DNA of 64,000 nt from Clostridia bacterium 41_269 (lineage in GTDB: Bacteria; Bacillota; DTU086). Position numbers and translations under genes: made by a program. This document shows, one piece after another, positions 26,200-35,662 of this stretch; positions within the stretch are counted from its first letter, which is position 1; each line of letters starts with the position of its first letter. The stretch is from positions 1 through 64,000 of the forward strand of contig LGEZ01000007.1 of the NCBI GenBank assembly GCA_001508005.1, read 5' to 3'. A model generated the notes under the pieces. The model worked only from the letters and a program-made list of their open reading frames with translations, was not told the DNA's origin and ran no database searches.

Positions 26200-27081
26200 T
26201 TATGGTCTGCATACCTTACAGGGAACATATCCAGAACTCAGCGCTTCATTTCTACTTTTAAAATTCACCCTATTTGAGGGGCTGATCTTTTTAGCCCATA
26301 TACAGTCAGGGCGATGAAATTTTTTTGATCTCATATTTCCAATATAAGATGTCTCTCTCATCGAAGAATTCTGTAGTACTGCATTTCCCCAGAAACCCTT
26401 TCTGTTTTTTTGAGCTTCCCGCTGAAATTTGACAAAATAATCAGTGTACTTAACATCAGGAGGAAAGGTGGCTGTCTGAGCATAACCTCCTAAAAGCAAA
26501 ATTGCATTGAACATTTTATTCCTAATCTCGCTTTCACTGTTATTTTGGGGAACCTCCAGCCAAACATAGCGGAGGAGGCGTCCGTATTTATCCCTTTCAC
26601 TTACATCTTTCTCCAAATAAATGGTTCTTCCTAAAAGCTTTGATTTTGTGTAGTTCGAAGCCTCTTTGCCATAGGGTTCATGTCTAATTGTACTTTCTGG
26701 GGTATCAACCCCTATAAGCCTTACCTTCTCTTCTCTACCATTTAATGCAATTACAATGGTATCCCCATCAATTACTTCTGAAACATAAGCTTTAACAAAT
26801 CCTTCAGGAACTGCATCCTCTATTTGCAAATCCTTCTTTTTTTCGGCATCAGCAGAACTGTCTGCACTATCAGAAGGCGCTTCATTTAGACTGCTTTCCT
26901 GAACTTTTCCCCTTTCATTTGTTAAATTTGATGTGTCATCTTGAGAAGCACCGCAAGAAACCAGCAGAAAAGATGCTGTTAATAAAAATAAAACAAAAAC
27001 AGATAAAAATATTTTTTTACTAAATGATTTTTTGCTAAATGATTTGTTTTTTAACAAAAAGGCATTAGCAAAATTCTTCAT
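26200..27081 (-). CDS. Thermonuclease-family lipoprotein with Cys-rich C-terminal tail
   Basis: 293 residues. The lipobox LLVSC (around residue 43) follows a long hydrophobic signal. A low-complexity acidic linker (ADSSADAEKKKD) leads to the staphylococcal-nuclease domain (about 100-235): DGDTIVI, RLIGVDTPES, YGKEAS, RDKYGRLLRYV and an ending FQREAQKNRKGFWG. Catalytic Arg/Glu positions look conserved. The last 45 residues have YIGNMRSKKFHRPDC...C..C, an Ada-like/metal-binding tail common after SNase domains in Firmicutes. Extracellular DNA/RNA degradation is likely. Confidence 0.85.
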   Translation of the reverse strand: MKNFANAFLLKNKSFSKKSFSKKIFLSVFVLFLLTASFLLVSCGASQDDTSNLTNERGKVQESSLNEAPSDSADSSADAEKKKDLQIEDAVPEGFVKAYVSEVIDGDTIVIALNGREEKVRLIGVDTPESTIRHEPYGKEASNYTKSKLLGRTIYLEKDVSERDKYGRLLRYVWLEVPQNNSESEIRNKMFNAILLLGGYAQTATFPPDVKYTDYFVKFQREAQKNRKGFWGNAVLQNSSMRETSYIGNMRSKKFHRPDCIWAKKISPSNRVNFKSRNEALSSGYVPCKVCRP

Positions 27082-27125
27082 TTTTAATGCCCCTCCATTG
27101 AAAAATTTTCTTTTTTTAATAGAAA

Positions 27126-28310
27126 TTGGTTTTTTTCCCAGCCCTTACGATAATTACTTTTATTGCATATGCTCCGGGCTATCTTGTCGCCTTTTTAGTA
27201 ATGTCAATGCTGATTGACAGGCAACCGCCTTTTAAAATTTCAGAACCTGATGTTCCCATAACAATTTTAATTGCTGCTCACAACGAAGAATCAAATATTG
27301 AAACAACTTTAAAGTATGTTGCTCTCCAAAAATACTCGGGACCAATATCGGTCATCATTGTTGATAATGCTTCAACAGATAATACTGCAGATGCTGCACG
27401 TTCAGCTGCAGAAAAATATAGAATCAATTTAAAAATTTTAAAAGAAAATAAAAAGGGCAAAAACTTTGCATTGAACAGGGGTTTTTCGGAAATAGATACA
27501 TCTCTTTTTATCACCCTAGATGCAGATACAATCCTTCATTCCCTTGCAGTTAAAAATATAGTTGCACGTCTATTAAGCTCACCTTCAGATGTTGGAGCTG
27601 TTGCAGGACATGTGCTTGTGAGAAACAGCAGGGATAATTTCTGGACAAAAATTCAGGATTGGGATTATTTCCTAGGCATTGCATCAATTAAAAGAATTCA
27701 AGGTTTGTTTCAAGGAACATTAGTAGCCCAGGGAGCCTTCAGCCTGTATAAAACTGAAGCTGTACGTCAGGCAGGAATGTGGCCTGACGCCATAGGAGAA
27801 GATATTGTGCTTACATGGAAGCTCATGCACGCAGGATATAGAGTCTATTTTGAACCCACAGCAGTAGCCTTCACTGTGGTTCCCAAAAACAGGAGGCATT
27901 TTATAAGGCATAGAAGCCGTTGGGCAAGGGGAATGTTCGAAGGAATTAGAACCGTTCAACCATGGAAGCAGCCTACATATTTAAAAAAGTTTTTAACTGC
28001 AGTAGACCTAATTATCCCATTCATTGATCTTTTTTATACATTAGTTTGGGTTCCCGGTTTAATACTGGCATGCTTTGGGAAATATTATATTGTGGGACCC
28101 TATACCCTTTTAGTTATGCCCTTAAACATTTTGGTATCATTTGTAATGCTCAGCTTTCAGAAAAGAATCTTCAGCATTCTTAATCTTAAGATAAGAAAAA
28201 ATCTTCTGGGACTTATATCATATATGCTCATTTACCAAATAATAATTTCTCCCATATCCCTTTGGGGTTACATTCAGCATATCCTCAATCTGCGCAGGAT
28301 ATGGCAGTAA
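27126..28310 (+). CDS. Membrane glycosyltransferase family 2 (PgaC/cellulose-synthase-like)
   Basis: 394 residues. N-terminal membrane helix, then the GT2 catalytic domain: AAHNEESNI, DNASTDNTADAA, LDADTI (DxD), GAFSLY, GEDIVLTWKL and the RHRSRWARG motif of processive synthases. Three to four C-terminal membrane helices follow. It probably polymerises a beta-linked sugar (poly-GlcNAc-like). The start is uncertain: TTG at 27126 has no good site, and a one-base change in the T7 run (27130-27136) would extend the frame upstream. Divergent from the nuclease. Confidence 0.83.
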   Translation: MVFFPALTIITFIAYAPGYLVAFLVMSMLIDRQPPFKISEPDVPITILIAAHNEESNIETTLKYVALQKYSGPISVIIVDNASTDNTADAARSAAEKYRINLKILKENKKGKNFALNRGFSEIDTSLFITLDADTILHSLAVKNIVARLLSSPSDVGAVAGHVLVRNSRDNFWTKIQDWDYFLGIASIKRIQGLFQGTLVAQGAFSLYKTEAVRQAGMWPDAIGEDIVLTWKLMHAGYRVYFEPTAVAFTVVPKNRRHFIRHRSRWARGMFEGIRTVQPWKQPTYLKKFLTAVDLIIPFIDLFYTLVWVPGLILACFGKYYIVGPYTLLVMPLNILVSFVMLSFQKRIFSILNLKIRKNLLGLISYMLIYQIIISPISLWGYIQHILNLRRIWQ

Positions 28311-28347
28311 GCCTCATAATATAAAAGCATTTTAATTTTTTTCATGA

Positions 28348-30216
28348 TTAATCAATAATTATTGAAGTGACTGCTTTTTCAAGAATTTCAGATATTCGGT
28401 TTACCATAGTTGATGTATCCACTAAAAATCCCGCTGCTAACAGAGCGTTATCAAATAACTGTTCAGCAATTTTTTCTGCAAACTGTTCGTCTTTATTTCT
28501 TAAGATATTTAAATTTTTTATAAGACTGTGATTAAAATTAATTTCAAGTATTTTGAGGCTCTTCATACCTAATTCCCGATTAATAGCCTGTACTGCCCTT
28601 TGCAGTCCTCCAGTGAATCCCTCAGGATTAAGCACCACTGCCGGGCTTTCCACAAGCCTTTTCGATTCTCTTATAATGGAAACCTTATCCCCTAAAATCC
28701 CTTTTAACCATTTCTTGAAATCTTCCATTTCATCTTTTGGAAAAACTTCATCTTTACTTTTCTCTCCAAGGGGTCCTGGAAGCTCCAAATTTTCCTGATC
28801 AATAGAAATAATTTTTTTCCCCTTATAATCCCCTATAAGATTAAAAATATAATCATCTGCTGCATCGTCAGTATACAATACCTCCAAATCCTGCCTGCGA
28901 AAAGCCTCCATGTAAGGACTGGAATCGGCCATATCCCTTGATGGAGTATTTAGATAATAAATAACCTTCTGTTCCTCTTTCATTCTTCCTACATAATCTT
29001 TTAAGGAAGTTAGTTTATCTGGCTCTAGTTTGGAAGATTGAAAACGCATCAGTTCCAACAGATCGTCTCTAAAATCCCCATCCGTTGCAGCACCTTCTCT
29101 AATAAAAGAACCAAATTTTTTCCAAAATTCACTATATTTATTTTCATCTTTTTCTGCCTGTTCCTTTAAAAATTTCAAAAACCTGCCTGTGATAACCTTT
29201 TTAAGTCGCGCAGCAAGGGCACTCCCCTGAAAGCTCTCCCTAGAAATATTTAATGGGATTTCTTCGCTGTCAACCACACCTTTTAAGAAACGAAGCCATT
29301 TGGGCAGTATATCTTCACATTTCTGCTGTATAAGTATTTTTTGGCTGTAAAGATTAACCCCTGGCTCAAGCCTGCCCAGTCCAAAACGCTCAAAATTTTC
29401 TTCCGGTACAAAAAGAATTGCGCTGATGGAAATGGGTACATCAGAAGTAAAATGAAAAGTCATCAAGGGATCATCATAAGCATTGGCTATATACTTATAA
29501 AACTCTGCGTACTCTTCCTTGGTTATCTCATTTTTGTTTTTTGTCCATAAAGCCTTTATAGTATTAACCCTTTCCCCGTTGACAAAAATGGGAAAAGGAA
29601 CAAAACTGGAATATTTTTTAATAATTTCTTTTATTTTGTTTTGATCCGCAAACTCCTGAGCATCTTCTTTTAAATAAAGAACCACTTTCGTTCCCCTTGT
29701 AATTCCCTCTGCTTTTTCAATGGTATAAGTTCCTGCTCCGCAGGAAGACCATATCCATCCTTCTTCTCCTTGTTTATAAGAACGGGTATAAACTTCTACT
29801 CTGTCAGCTACCATAAAAGCCGAATAAAAACCTACACCAAACTGACCTATTAAATTTACATCTCTCTCATTTCCTTGAACCAAGTGTTCAACAAACTTTT
29901 TTGAACCTGAATAGGCAATGGTCCCTAAGTTTTCTATGAGCTCTTCCTTCGTCATTCCAACCCCAGTATCAGATATAACAAAGGTACCTTCATTTTTATT
30001 CAAATCTATTTTTATTTCTAAAGGCAGCTCTCCATCAGCAATATTCTTCTGAGTTATCTTCAAATAGCGCAGTTTTTCCAGTGCATCAGAAGCGTTGGAA
30101 ATGAGCTCCCTTACAAAAATTTCTCTATCGGTATAAAGAGAATTAACTACAATATTTAAAAGCTGTTGAACCTCCGCCCCAAAGCTTCGTGTTTCCCTTT
30201 GAGAACTTCTCTCCAT
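28348..30216 (-). CDS. htpG: Molecular chaperone HtpG (Hsp90)
   Basis: 622 residues from the ATG at 30216, which follows GGGGGAGGAGG. The GHKL ATPase motifs are intact: ELISNASDALEKLRY, DTGVGMTKEEL and GQFGVGFYSAFMVAD. The middle domain shows PLNISRESFQ, the catalytic-loop Arg region. The C-terminal dimerisation domain is present. The length is typical. Monocistronic. No CIRCE-like element was seen upstream. Confidence 0.95.
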   Translation of the reverse strand: MERSSQRETRSFGAEVQQLLNIVVNSLYTDREIFVRELISNASDALEKLRYLKITQKNIADGELPLEIKIDLNKNEGTFVISDTGVGMTKEELIENLGTIAYSGSKKFVEHLVQGNERDVNLIGQFGVGFYSAFMVADRVEVYTRSYKQGEEGWIWSSCGAGTYTIEKAEGITRGTKVVLYLKEDAQEFADQNKIKEIIKKYSSFVPFPIFVNGERVNTIKALWTKNKNEITKEEYAEFYKYIANAYDDPLMTFHFTSDVPISISAILFVPEENFERFGLGRLEPGVNLYSQKILIQQKCEDILPKWLRFLKGVVDSEEIPLNISRESFQGSALAARLKKVITGRFLKFLKEQAEKDENKYSEFWKKFGSFIREGAATDGDFRDDLLELMRFQSSKLEPDKLTSLKDYVGRMKEEQKVIYYLNTPSRDMADSSPYMEAFRRQDLEVLYTDDAADDYIFNLIGDYKGKKIISIDQENLELPGPLGEKSKDEVFPKDEMEDFKKWLKGILGDKVSIIRESKRLVESPAVVLNPEGFTGGLQRAVQAINRELGMKSLKILEINFNHSLIKNLNILRNKDEQFAEKIAEQLFDNALLAAGFLVDTSTMVNRISEILEKAVTSIIID

Positions 30217-30314
30217 ATCCTTGACCTCCTCCCCCATCTATTAGAGGAAACCTGCTGAAATCTAATGATAAAAAAGATCAGCAAATTGTCAATATTTTCT
30301 TACATTTTCCTTTT

Positions 30315-30761
30315 TTACATCTCACCGCGTATTTTTTTATAAATATCTTCTAAGCTTTCCAGGGGAGCTTCTCCTCTAAGAATATCCTTTATTTCTGCAA
30401 CAATATTGGGATCTGCTGTAACTAAAACTTCATCAATATTGGAAAAGCCCTTTGCGTAGTCAGCAGTTTCCCTTTTTATTTTATCTATTTCTTCAGGAGG
30501 CATGGGTTCCTTAAGTTCAAGGGCAACTAAAGCAGTTCTGCTTAAAACCAAAACACTGGCATCAAGAACACCATTCATTCTCTCAACCCTTCTTTCAATT
30601 GCCGTCCCCGTATCCTGCAGTTCTGGATCAATAGGAGGAGCATTAAAGGGCTTTTTTCTTGGAACAGTCATTTCGGGATCACCAGAAGCAACTACAGCTG
30701 CAACAATTAGCACAAAAAGTACAAAAATTATAACTGCATTTAAAGACCATTTTCTGCTCAT
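30315..30761 (-). CDS. YhcN/YlaJ-type sporulation protein
   Basis: 148 residues: an N-terminal membrane helix (NAVIIFVLFVLIVAAVVAS, no lipobox Cys), then a globular domain typical of YhcN/YlaJ. ERRVERMNGVLDASVLVLSRTALVALEL has the pattern of the family, and ADPNIVAEIKDI closes it. Members are found in the forespore inner membrane or spore coat of Bacillus. It lies directly downstream of yvcK, separated by a hairpin, so it may be in the same transcript. Supports a spore-forming host. Confidence 0.7.
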   Translation of the reverse strand: MSRKWSLNAVIIFVLFVLIVAAVVASGDPEMTVPRKKPFNAPPIDPELQDTGTAIERRVERMNGVLDASVLVLSRTALVALELKEPMPPEEIDKIKRETADYAKGFSNIDEVLVTADPNIVAEIKDILRGEAPLESLEDIYKKIRGEM

Positions 30762-30790
30762 AGTTATTTATCACCCCTCTCTAGTATCTG

Positions 30791-32083
30791 CTAGAGAAGG
30801 GGTATTATATTTATTCCATTAGAATAGGGAATATATTTCATTATAATTTCGGCTAGTTTTAAAGAATCATGACGAATGTGATGACAGTTATCTACTAAAG
30901 GTGCTTCAATAACTTTTACACCCATTTTTTCTAATTTATCTCGAGCTGGAGCAACGGGATGTGAATTTTCTTCAAGGTATTTTTGCAATAAACTCTCAGA
31001 AACATTTTGGCTGTTTACTATAACAAAATCAACAATATTTGAACCCACATGCTTTATTACGGCTTCAAGGTGATCACCAGCATCATATCCATCTGTCTCT
31101 CCCGGCTGTGTCATAATATTACAAACATAAAAAACCACAGCTTTAGTTTTTATAAGAGCTTCAGCTATACCCTTGACCAAAAGATTTGGAATTATACTGG
31201 TATACAGGCTTCCTGGGCCAAGGATAACAGCATCTGCATCTATTATTGAATTTACAGCCTCCTCTAAGGCACTGCACTCCTTTGGAATTAAAAAAATGCG
31301 TTCTATTTTTTCCCTAGAATTTGAAATATTCGTTTCCCCATATATAATACTACCGTTTTCCATAACAGCCCCTAAAGTTACTTTGGACAGTGTAGAAGGA
31401 ACAACCCGTCCTCTCACAGCTAAAACCTTTGCCATTTCCTGTACTGCACTGTAAAAATCCCCCTTCATCTCACTCATGGCAGTAAGCAGAAGATTTCCCA
31501 GGCTGTGCCCTTTAAGACCCTGTCCCTTATCAAAGCGATAATCAAACAGCTGACGCATGCTGCTTTCTGTATCTGCCAGCGCCACAAGACAATCCCGTAT
31601 ATCTCCAGGGGGTAAAATATCAAAGTCCCCCCTTAATATGCCAGAGTTGCCGCCGTCATCTGTAACCGTTACTACGGCAGTAATATTTGATGTATATTCC
31701 TTGATCCCCCTTAAAAGAACCGAGAGCCCTGTTCCCCCACCAATGGCAGTAATTTTGGGACCTCTTTCTAAATATCTTTTATAATAAACTCTGTTAAAAA
31801 AATAATCTCCTTTTTTATCCGGTGCCACTGCAGCAAAAATTGAACCAATGCTTTTTTTAAAACCCAATAAAAAAAAGCCAAAACCCAAGCAGATCATCAG
31901 GATTCCAGCTAATGCAGCTTTGTTTCTGTCCAAATGATTTAAAATGCCAAACATATAAAATTCTAGCGTTTCTAAAGGAAATAATAGACAAAACCCCCAA
32001 AAAGCCAAAATAACACCCACTGCAGAAAGAAACAGCCAGCGTTTAACGCCCAGCCCTGGTATCAGCCAGCGCAGTACTTTCAT
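30791..32083 (-). CDS. yvcK: YvcK/CofD-like gluconeogenesis and cell-shape factor
   Basis: 430 residues from the ATG at 32083 after GGAGGAA. Two N-terminal membrane helices precede the CofD-like Rossmann domain with GGGTGLSVLLRGIKEY, VTVTDDGGNSG and GDIRDCLVALAD. YvcK binds UDP-sugars and is required for growth on gluconeogenic carbon and for cell-wall shape in Bacillus. The order rapZ-yvcK is the canonical Firmicute arrangement, usually followed by whiA. Here whiA is absent and a YhcN-like gene follows instead. Confidence 0.93.
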   Translation of the reverse strand: MKVLRWLIPGLGVKRWLFLSAVGVILAFWGFCLLFPLETLEFYMFGILNHLDRNKAALAGILMICLGFGFFLLGFKKSIGSIFAAVAPDKKGDYFFNRVYYKRYLERGPKITAIGGGTGLSVLLRGIKEYTSNITAVVTVTDDGGNSGILRGDFDILPPGDIRDCLVALADTESSMRQLFDYRFDKGQGLKGHSLGNLLLTAMSEMKGDFYSAVQEMAKVLAVRGRVVPSTLSKVTLGAVMENGSIIYGETNISNSREKIERIFLIPKECSALEEAVNSIIDADAVILGPGSLYTSIIPNLLVKGIAEALIKTKAVVFYVCNIMTQPGETDGYDAGDHLEAVIKHVGSNIVDFVIVNSQNVSESLLQKYLEENSHPVAPARDKLEKMGVKVIEAPLVDNCHHIRHDSLKLAEIIMKYIPYSNGINIIPLL

Positions 32084-32105
32084 AAAAATTCCTCCGTTAT
32101 TTCTC

Positions 32106-32978
32106 CTACTCTCTGTCAATATCCCTGTGCCTAACAGAAACCTTATATCCCTCGCTGCTCAATATTTCCCCCACTTTTCTTGAAAGAGCAACAGAACGGT
32201 GCTTCCCTCCTGTACACCCTATGGACACTACTAGATGGCTTTTACCCTCTTTCACATAGTAGGGAAGCAAGAATAAAAGCAAATCGCTCAGCTTATTTAT
32301 AAAGCTTCGTGTTTCAGGAAAACGCATTACATAATTTTCTACTTCTGCATCTTCTCCTGTCTTAGATCTTAAATTCTCGGCATAGTGAGGATTGGGTAAA
32401 AAACGCACATCCAAAACTAAGTCAGAATCAAGGGGAAGCCCATATTTAAATCCAAAAGACATAACAGTAATTAAAAGGGAACGGCCGCTTTTTTCATCAA
32501 TGAGATCTCTTAGCTGTTCCTTCAGCTGTACCGGCGTTAAATCAGAAGTGTCAATAATTTTGGTTGCTATACCCCTTATATCGTATAAAAGTTTTCTTTC
32601 TTCAATTATACCCTCTAATATGCTGCCTTCCCGAGAAAGGGGATGTTTTCTCCTTGTCTGCTTGAACCTTCTAATCAGTGTTTCATCAGAAGCTTCAAGA
32701 AATAGAATCTCATATTTATATCCTTCCTGTTCAAGATATTTTAAAGAATCAAAAAAAGTGTTAAAAAAATGCCCACCGCGCACATCCATAACGAGGGCAA
32801 TTTTTTTGATCTGCTGTTCTGAATTAGCAAAAAGCTCTGCAAATTTAGATAAGAGATTTGGGGGCAGATTATCCACACAAAAATAACCCAGATCTTCAAG
32901 GCTTCTCAATGCAGAAGTTTTGCCTGCTCCAGAAAGTCCCGTAATAATTACAAGCTTAAAATCCCCTCTTCGGTTCAT
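32106..32978 (-). CDS. rapZ: RapZ/YvcJ nucleotide-binding protein
   Basis: 290 residues from the ATG at 32978 (GAGGTGA upstream). Walker A is [12 protein letters not shown] near the N-terminus; the C-terminal domain has [19 protein letters not shown] and [10 protein letters not shown]. In Bacillus YvcJ has ATP/GTPase activity; in enterobacteria RapZ binds small RNAs. It is located 22 bp upstream of yvcK as in most Firmicutes. Confidence 0.95.
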   Translation of the reverse strand: MNRRGDFKLVIITGLSGAGKTSALRSLEDLGYFCVDNLPPNLLSKFAELFANSEQQIKKIALVMDVRGGHFFNTFFDSLKYLEQEGYKYEILFLEASDETLIRRFKQTRRKHPLSREGSILEGIIEERKLLYDIRGIATKIIDTSDLTPVQLKEQLRDLIDEKSGRSLLITVMSFGFKYGLPLDSDLVLDVRFLPNPHYAENLRSKTGEDAEVENYVMRFPETRSFINKLSDLLLFLLPYYVKEGKSHLVVSIGCTGGKHRSVALSRKVGEILSSEGYKVSVRHRDIDRE

Positions 32979-33042
32979 TTTTCTCACCTCAAAAACATAT
33001 AAAAATAAAATAATAAAAATCCTTAAACCCCCACTGCTGTTT

Positions 33043-33783
33043 TTATTTATCCTGATGAAATCTCTTAAGCTTTCCTCTGCTCTTCAGGTAACTTATCACT
33101 TTATCAGTAGAAGTATTAAGTACCTGCTCCTCTGTAACCCCCGCTTCTTTTAAAAGTTTTAAAGCCTCATCAAAGGAACCCAACCGATCCACATAATGAG
33201 CATCACTCCCAGTACATAGAAGCATCTTTTCTTCTGCCAGCGCTTTAGCAATGGCAAAACAGTTGCTTCTACTCCCTTTTCTGGCTCCACCTGATAAAGA
33301 CGTGTTGTTGATTTCTAAAAGGCATCCATATTCCTTTGCAGCGGATATAACTTCTTTAATATCAATGGGAAAAGCAGGATTTCCAGGATGTACTATAACA
33401 TCAACAAGGGGATTTTTGATGACATTTATCATAGCCTCAGTATTTTCTACAATACCTCTATCTTCATAGCAGGGCGCATGGAAACCTGCTAGCACAATAT
33501 CAAGTTTTTCAAGATAACGCTCCGGCATATCCAGGCTTCCCTTTGTATCCAAGATATTAGCTTCAACCCCAACTAAAATTTGAACATCTTCTTCTATTTT
33601 GGGCAGTATATACAGATAACCGAAATATGAAAGATCAGGACCGCCAGGAAGGGCAGGCCCATGATCAGTTATAGCAATCATTTTTTAACCTTTCCTTTTA
33701 GCAGCTCTTACATATTCATTAACAGTGCTGTAACCATGACCGCTAGCCACTGTATGTAAATGAAGATCTGCTACTAAATGCAT
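33043..33783 (-). pseudogene. PHP-domain phosphatase (YcdX-like), in-frame stop near the N-terminus
   Basis: The frame from the ATG at 33783 gives [20 protein letters not shown] (metal-binding HLH and H), runs 32 codons to a TAA at 33685-33687, then continues in the same frame with KMIAITDHGPALPGG and the rest of a YcdX/PHP phosphatase (HAPCYED, VHPGNP, CTGSDAHY). The expected residue at the stop is Leu (TTA). GG-TT-A6-TG as read could be GG-TTT-A5-TG. So this is a nonsense change, or two compensating run-length miscalls. It starts one base after the Cof gene stop and follows it in an operon. Confidence 0.85.
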
Positions 33784-34611
33784 TTAGATCCCCGCTTCCT
33801 TCTTTAAGATAAATTTTTCCAGCGCTTCAGCAACACCGTCATCTTCATTGGTCGCAGTAATATAATCCGCGTATCTTTTAATATCTTCTCTGGCATTGCC
33901 CATTACCACAGCTAGTCCAGCATACTCCAGCATTTCCAGATCATTATAACTATCACCAATGGCCATAATTTCATCCTTTTTCAATCCCAGATGTTCAGCC
34001 ACTGCTTCTAATCCCCTTGCTTTGGTTGCTTCTGGATGAGAAAACTCCAGAAACTCGGGCATGGATTTAGTAATATGGAGATATTTTCCAAATAATTCCC
34101 TGCACTCCTTTTCAAACTTATTCATTTCTTCTTCGTTTTCATTTATGATCAGGAGTTTTATGGGAGAAATATTAGAAACATTGGAAAGATCTCCAATTTC
34201 TTTAACTACTACATTATATTTTCTAGCATATTCAATATTTTGAGGAGCAAGTTCTTCCACAAGTACACAATCATCAACATAAAAATTAATAGGATATCCC
34301 CGTTTCCTAGTAGCTTTAATAACTTCCTGGGCAAGACCCGACGGTACTCTGCGTTCATAAAGGGTTCTCTGGGAATCAGAATATTTAACTAAAGCCCCCA
34401 TATAGGTTATCAAAGGAAGATTTAATCCCAACTCTTCAGCAAAGGGTTTTGCTGAAAGGAAAGTTCTTCCTGTGGCTAGGGTAACTTCTACTCCCTTTTC
34501 TCTAACCTTACGTACAGCTTCCTTTACCCTGGGAGATATCTTCCCATCATTATCCAAAAGAGTTCCGTCCAGGTCCACAGCAACTAACTTTATTTTTAAA
34601 TTTCTTTTCAT
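33784..34611 (-). CDS. Cof-type HAD phosphatase
   Basis: 275 residues. HAD motifs: I VDLDGTLLDND, II TLATGRT, III Lys in EATKARGLEAVAEHLG, IV GDSYNDLEML. A C2B cap lies between. Such enzymes dephosphorylate sugar phosphates, FMN-type cofactors or PLP; the substrate cannot be told from sequence. Its stop codon abuts the ATG of the PHP phosphatase, so the two are probably translated together. Confidence 0.9.
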   Translation of the reverse strand: MKRNLKIKLVAVDLDGTLLDNDGKISPRVKEAVRKVREKGVEVTLATGRTFLSAKPFAEELGLNLPLITYMGALVKYSDSQRTLYERRVPSGLAQEVIKATRKRGYPINFYVDDCVLVEELAPQNIEYARKYNVVVKEIGDLSNVSNISPIKLLIINENEEEMNKFEKECRELFGKYLHITKSMPEFLEFSHPEATKARGLEAVAEHLGLKKDEIMAIGDSYNDLEMLEYAGLAVVMGNAREDIKRYADYITATNEDDGVAEALEKFILKKEAGI

Positions 34612-34673
34612 TTAATAAAATTTACCCCCTTACGCCCATATCTAATTGTATTATATATGCCCCAGCGGTGCAA

Positions 34674-34702
34674 ACAAAAAAGGCCGCCCCAGCTAACGGC
34701 CT
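34674..34702 (-). terminator. Terminator of the MBL hydrolase gene at 34766-35542
   Basis: On the minus strand AGGCCG / CGGCCT with loop TTAGCTGGGG, then TTTTTTG, 64 bp after the MBL stop. Confidence 0.85.
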
Positions 34703-34765
34703 AAAAACTACCTCTAAGTCCCAAAAAGCTTCTGAAAAAGCTTAAATGATGCAGTTAGTGACAAC

Positions 34766-35542
34766 TCAATTAACACCAGCCAAAAGTTCCTGAAGATGAA
34801 TAACCATACCGTCCTTAGCTGCTATCACCCTTATTCCCACAGCTTGGGAAATTTTATCTGCTACTTTATCCACTCCTTCTTTATAAATCTGCATGCCAAA
34901 ATGGGTTAATACAGCCACCTGGGGTTTAATTTCTTCAATAAGACAGATAACATCAGGTACAGATAGATGATCAATGTTTTTATTCCTATGGAGCATTAAG
35001 GTAGATATTATGCATATGCTGCTTTTATAAAATTCTGCAAGCTCCCTAAAATATCTAGTATCAGGAATATAAGAAAGAGAGTAATTACTGCCATAAAAAA
35101 TAAACCCATAAGTTTCAGCATCTCCGTGTTTATGGGGAATTGAAGTTTTAAATTTTAAATTTCGACAGCTGTAAGGCTTTAGCCCTTCAATGGGTTGGAT
35201 TCTTTCCACATAATTTCTGAGATAATTTAATATCACAGGATCATCATACAGCGCCTGCTTTGGAGCAAAAACTACCCCTTTTCTTTTATAACCTCCCCCT
35301 GTCATGGCTTCAATCATAACATTAACATCACTACAGTGATCCAGGTGACGATGAGAAATCAAAACCCCATCCAGCTTGTTTATGTTAACTTTTTCCTGTG
35401 CAGCACGAAGAACTGCCCCAGGTCCTGGATCAACGCTCAGCATCGTGTTTTTTATTTCCAGTATAAAACCCCCAGTAGATAGAACCTGAGTGGTCATTAC
35501 ATTTCTTGCGCCACCAGTTCCCAAAAATATAATTCTGTCCAT
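34766..35542 (-). CDS. MBL-fold metallohydrolase
   Basis: 258 residues of the metallo-beta-lactamase superfamily. LGTGGARN at the N-terminus is followed by SHRHLDHCSDV (HxHxDH), IPHKHGDAETYG (third ligand His) and a C-terminal LTHFGMQIY. The layout is that of the small single-domain group to which RNase Z/phosphodiesterase-like enzymes belong; no exosite arm is visible. Substrate unknown. Monocistronic with its own terminator. Confidence 0.8.
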   Translation of the reverse strand: MDRIIFLGTGGARNVMTTQVLSTGGFILEIKNTMLSVDPGPGAVLRAAQEKVNINKLDGVLISHRHLDHCSDVNVMIEAMTGGGYKRKGVVFAPKQALYDDPVILNYLRNYVERIQPIEGLKPYSCRNLKFKTSIPHKHGDAETYGFIFYGSNYSLSYIPDTRYFRELAEFYKSSICIISTLMLHRNKNIDHLSVPDVICLIEEIKPQVAVLTHFGMQIYKEGVDKVADKISQAVGIRVIAAKDGMVIHLQELLAGVN

Positions 35543-35662
35543 AATTAATCCCCTGATAAAAACATCTGCATATTATCTAATATTATATCACTCTGCCGGT
35601 GGAATACTGCTGTAAATTAATTAATGGCTTCAATTAAAGAACTGTAAAATCCATTGTCGTTC

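Noticed and set aside
27032-27217. 61-codon plus-strand frame before the glycosyltransferase
   Set aside because: Not a gene of its own; its last third could be the natural N-terminus of the glycosyltransferase if the T7 run is one base too long.
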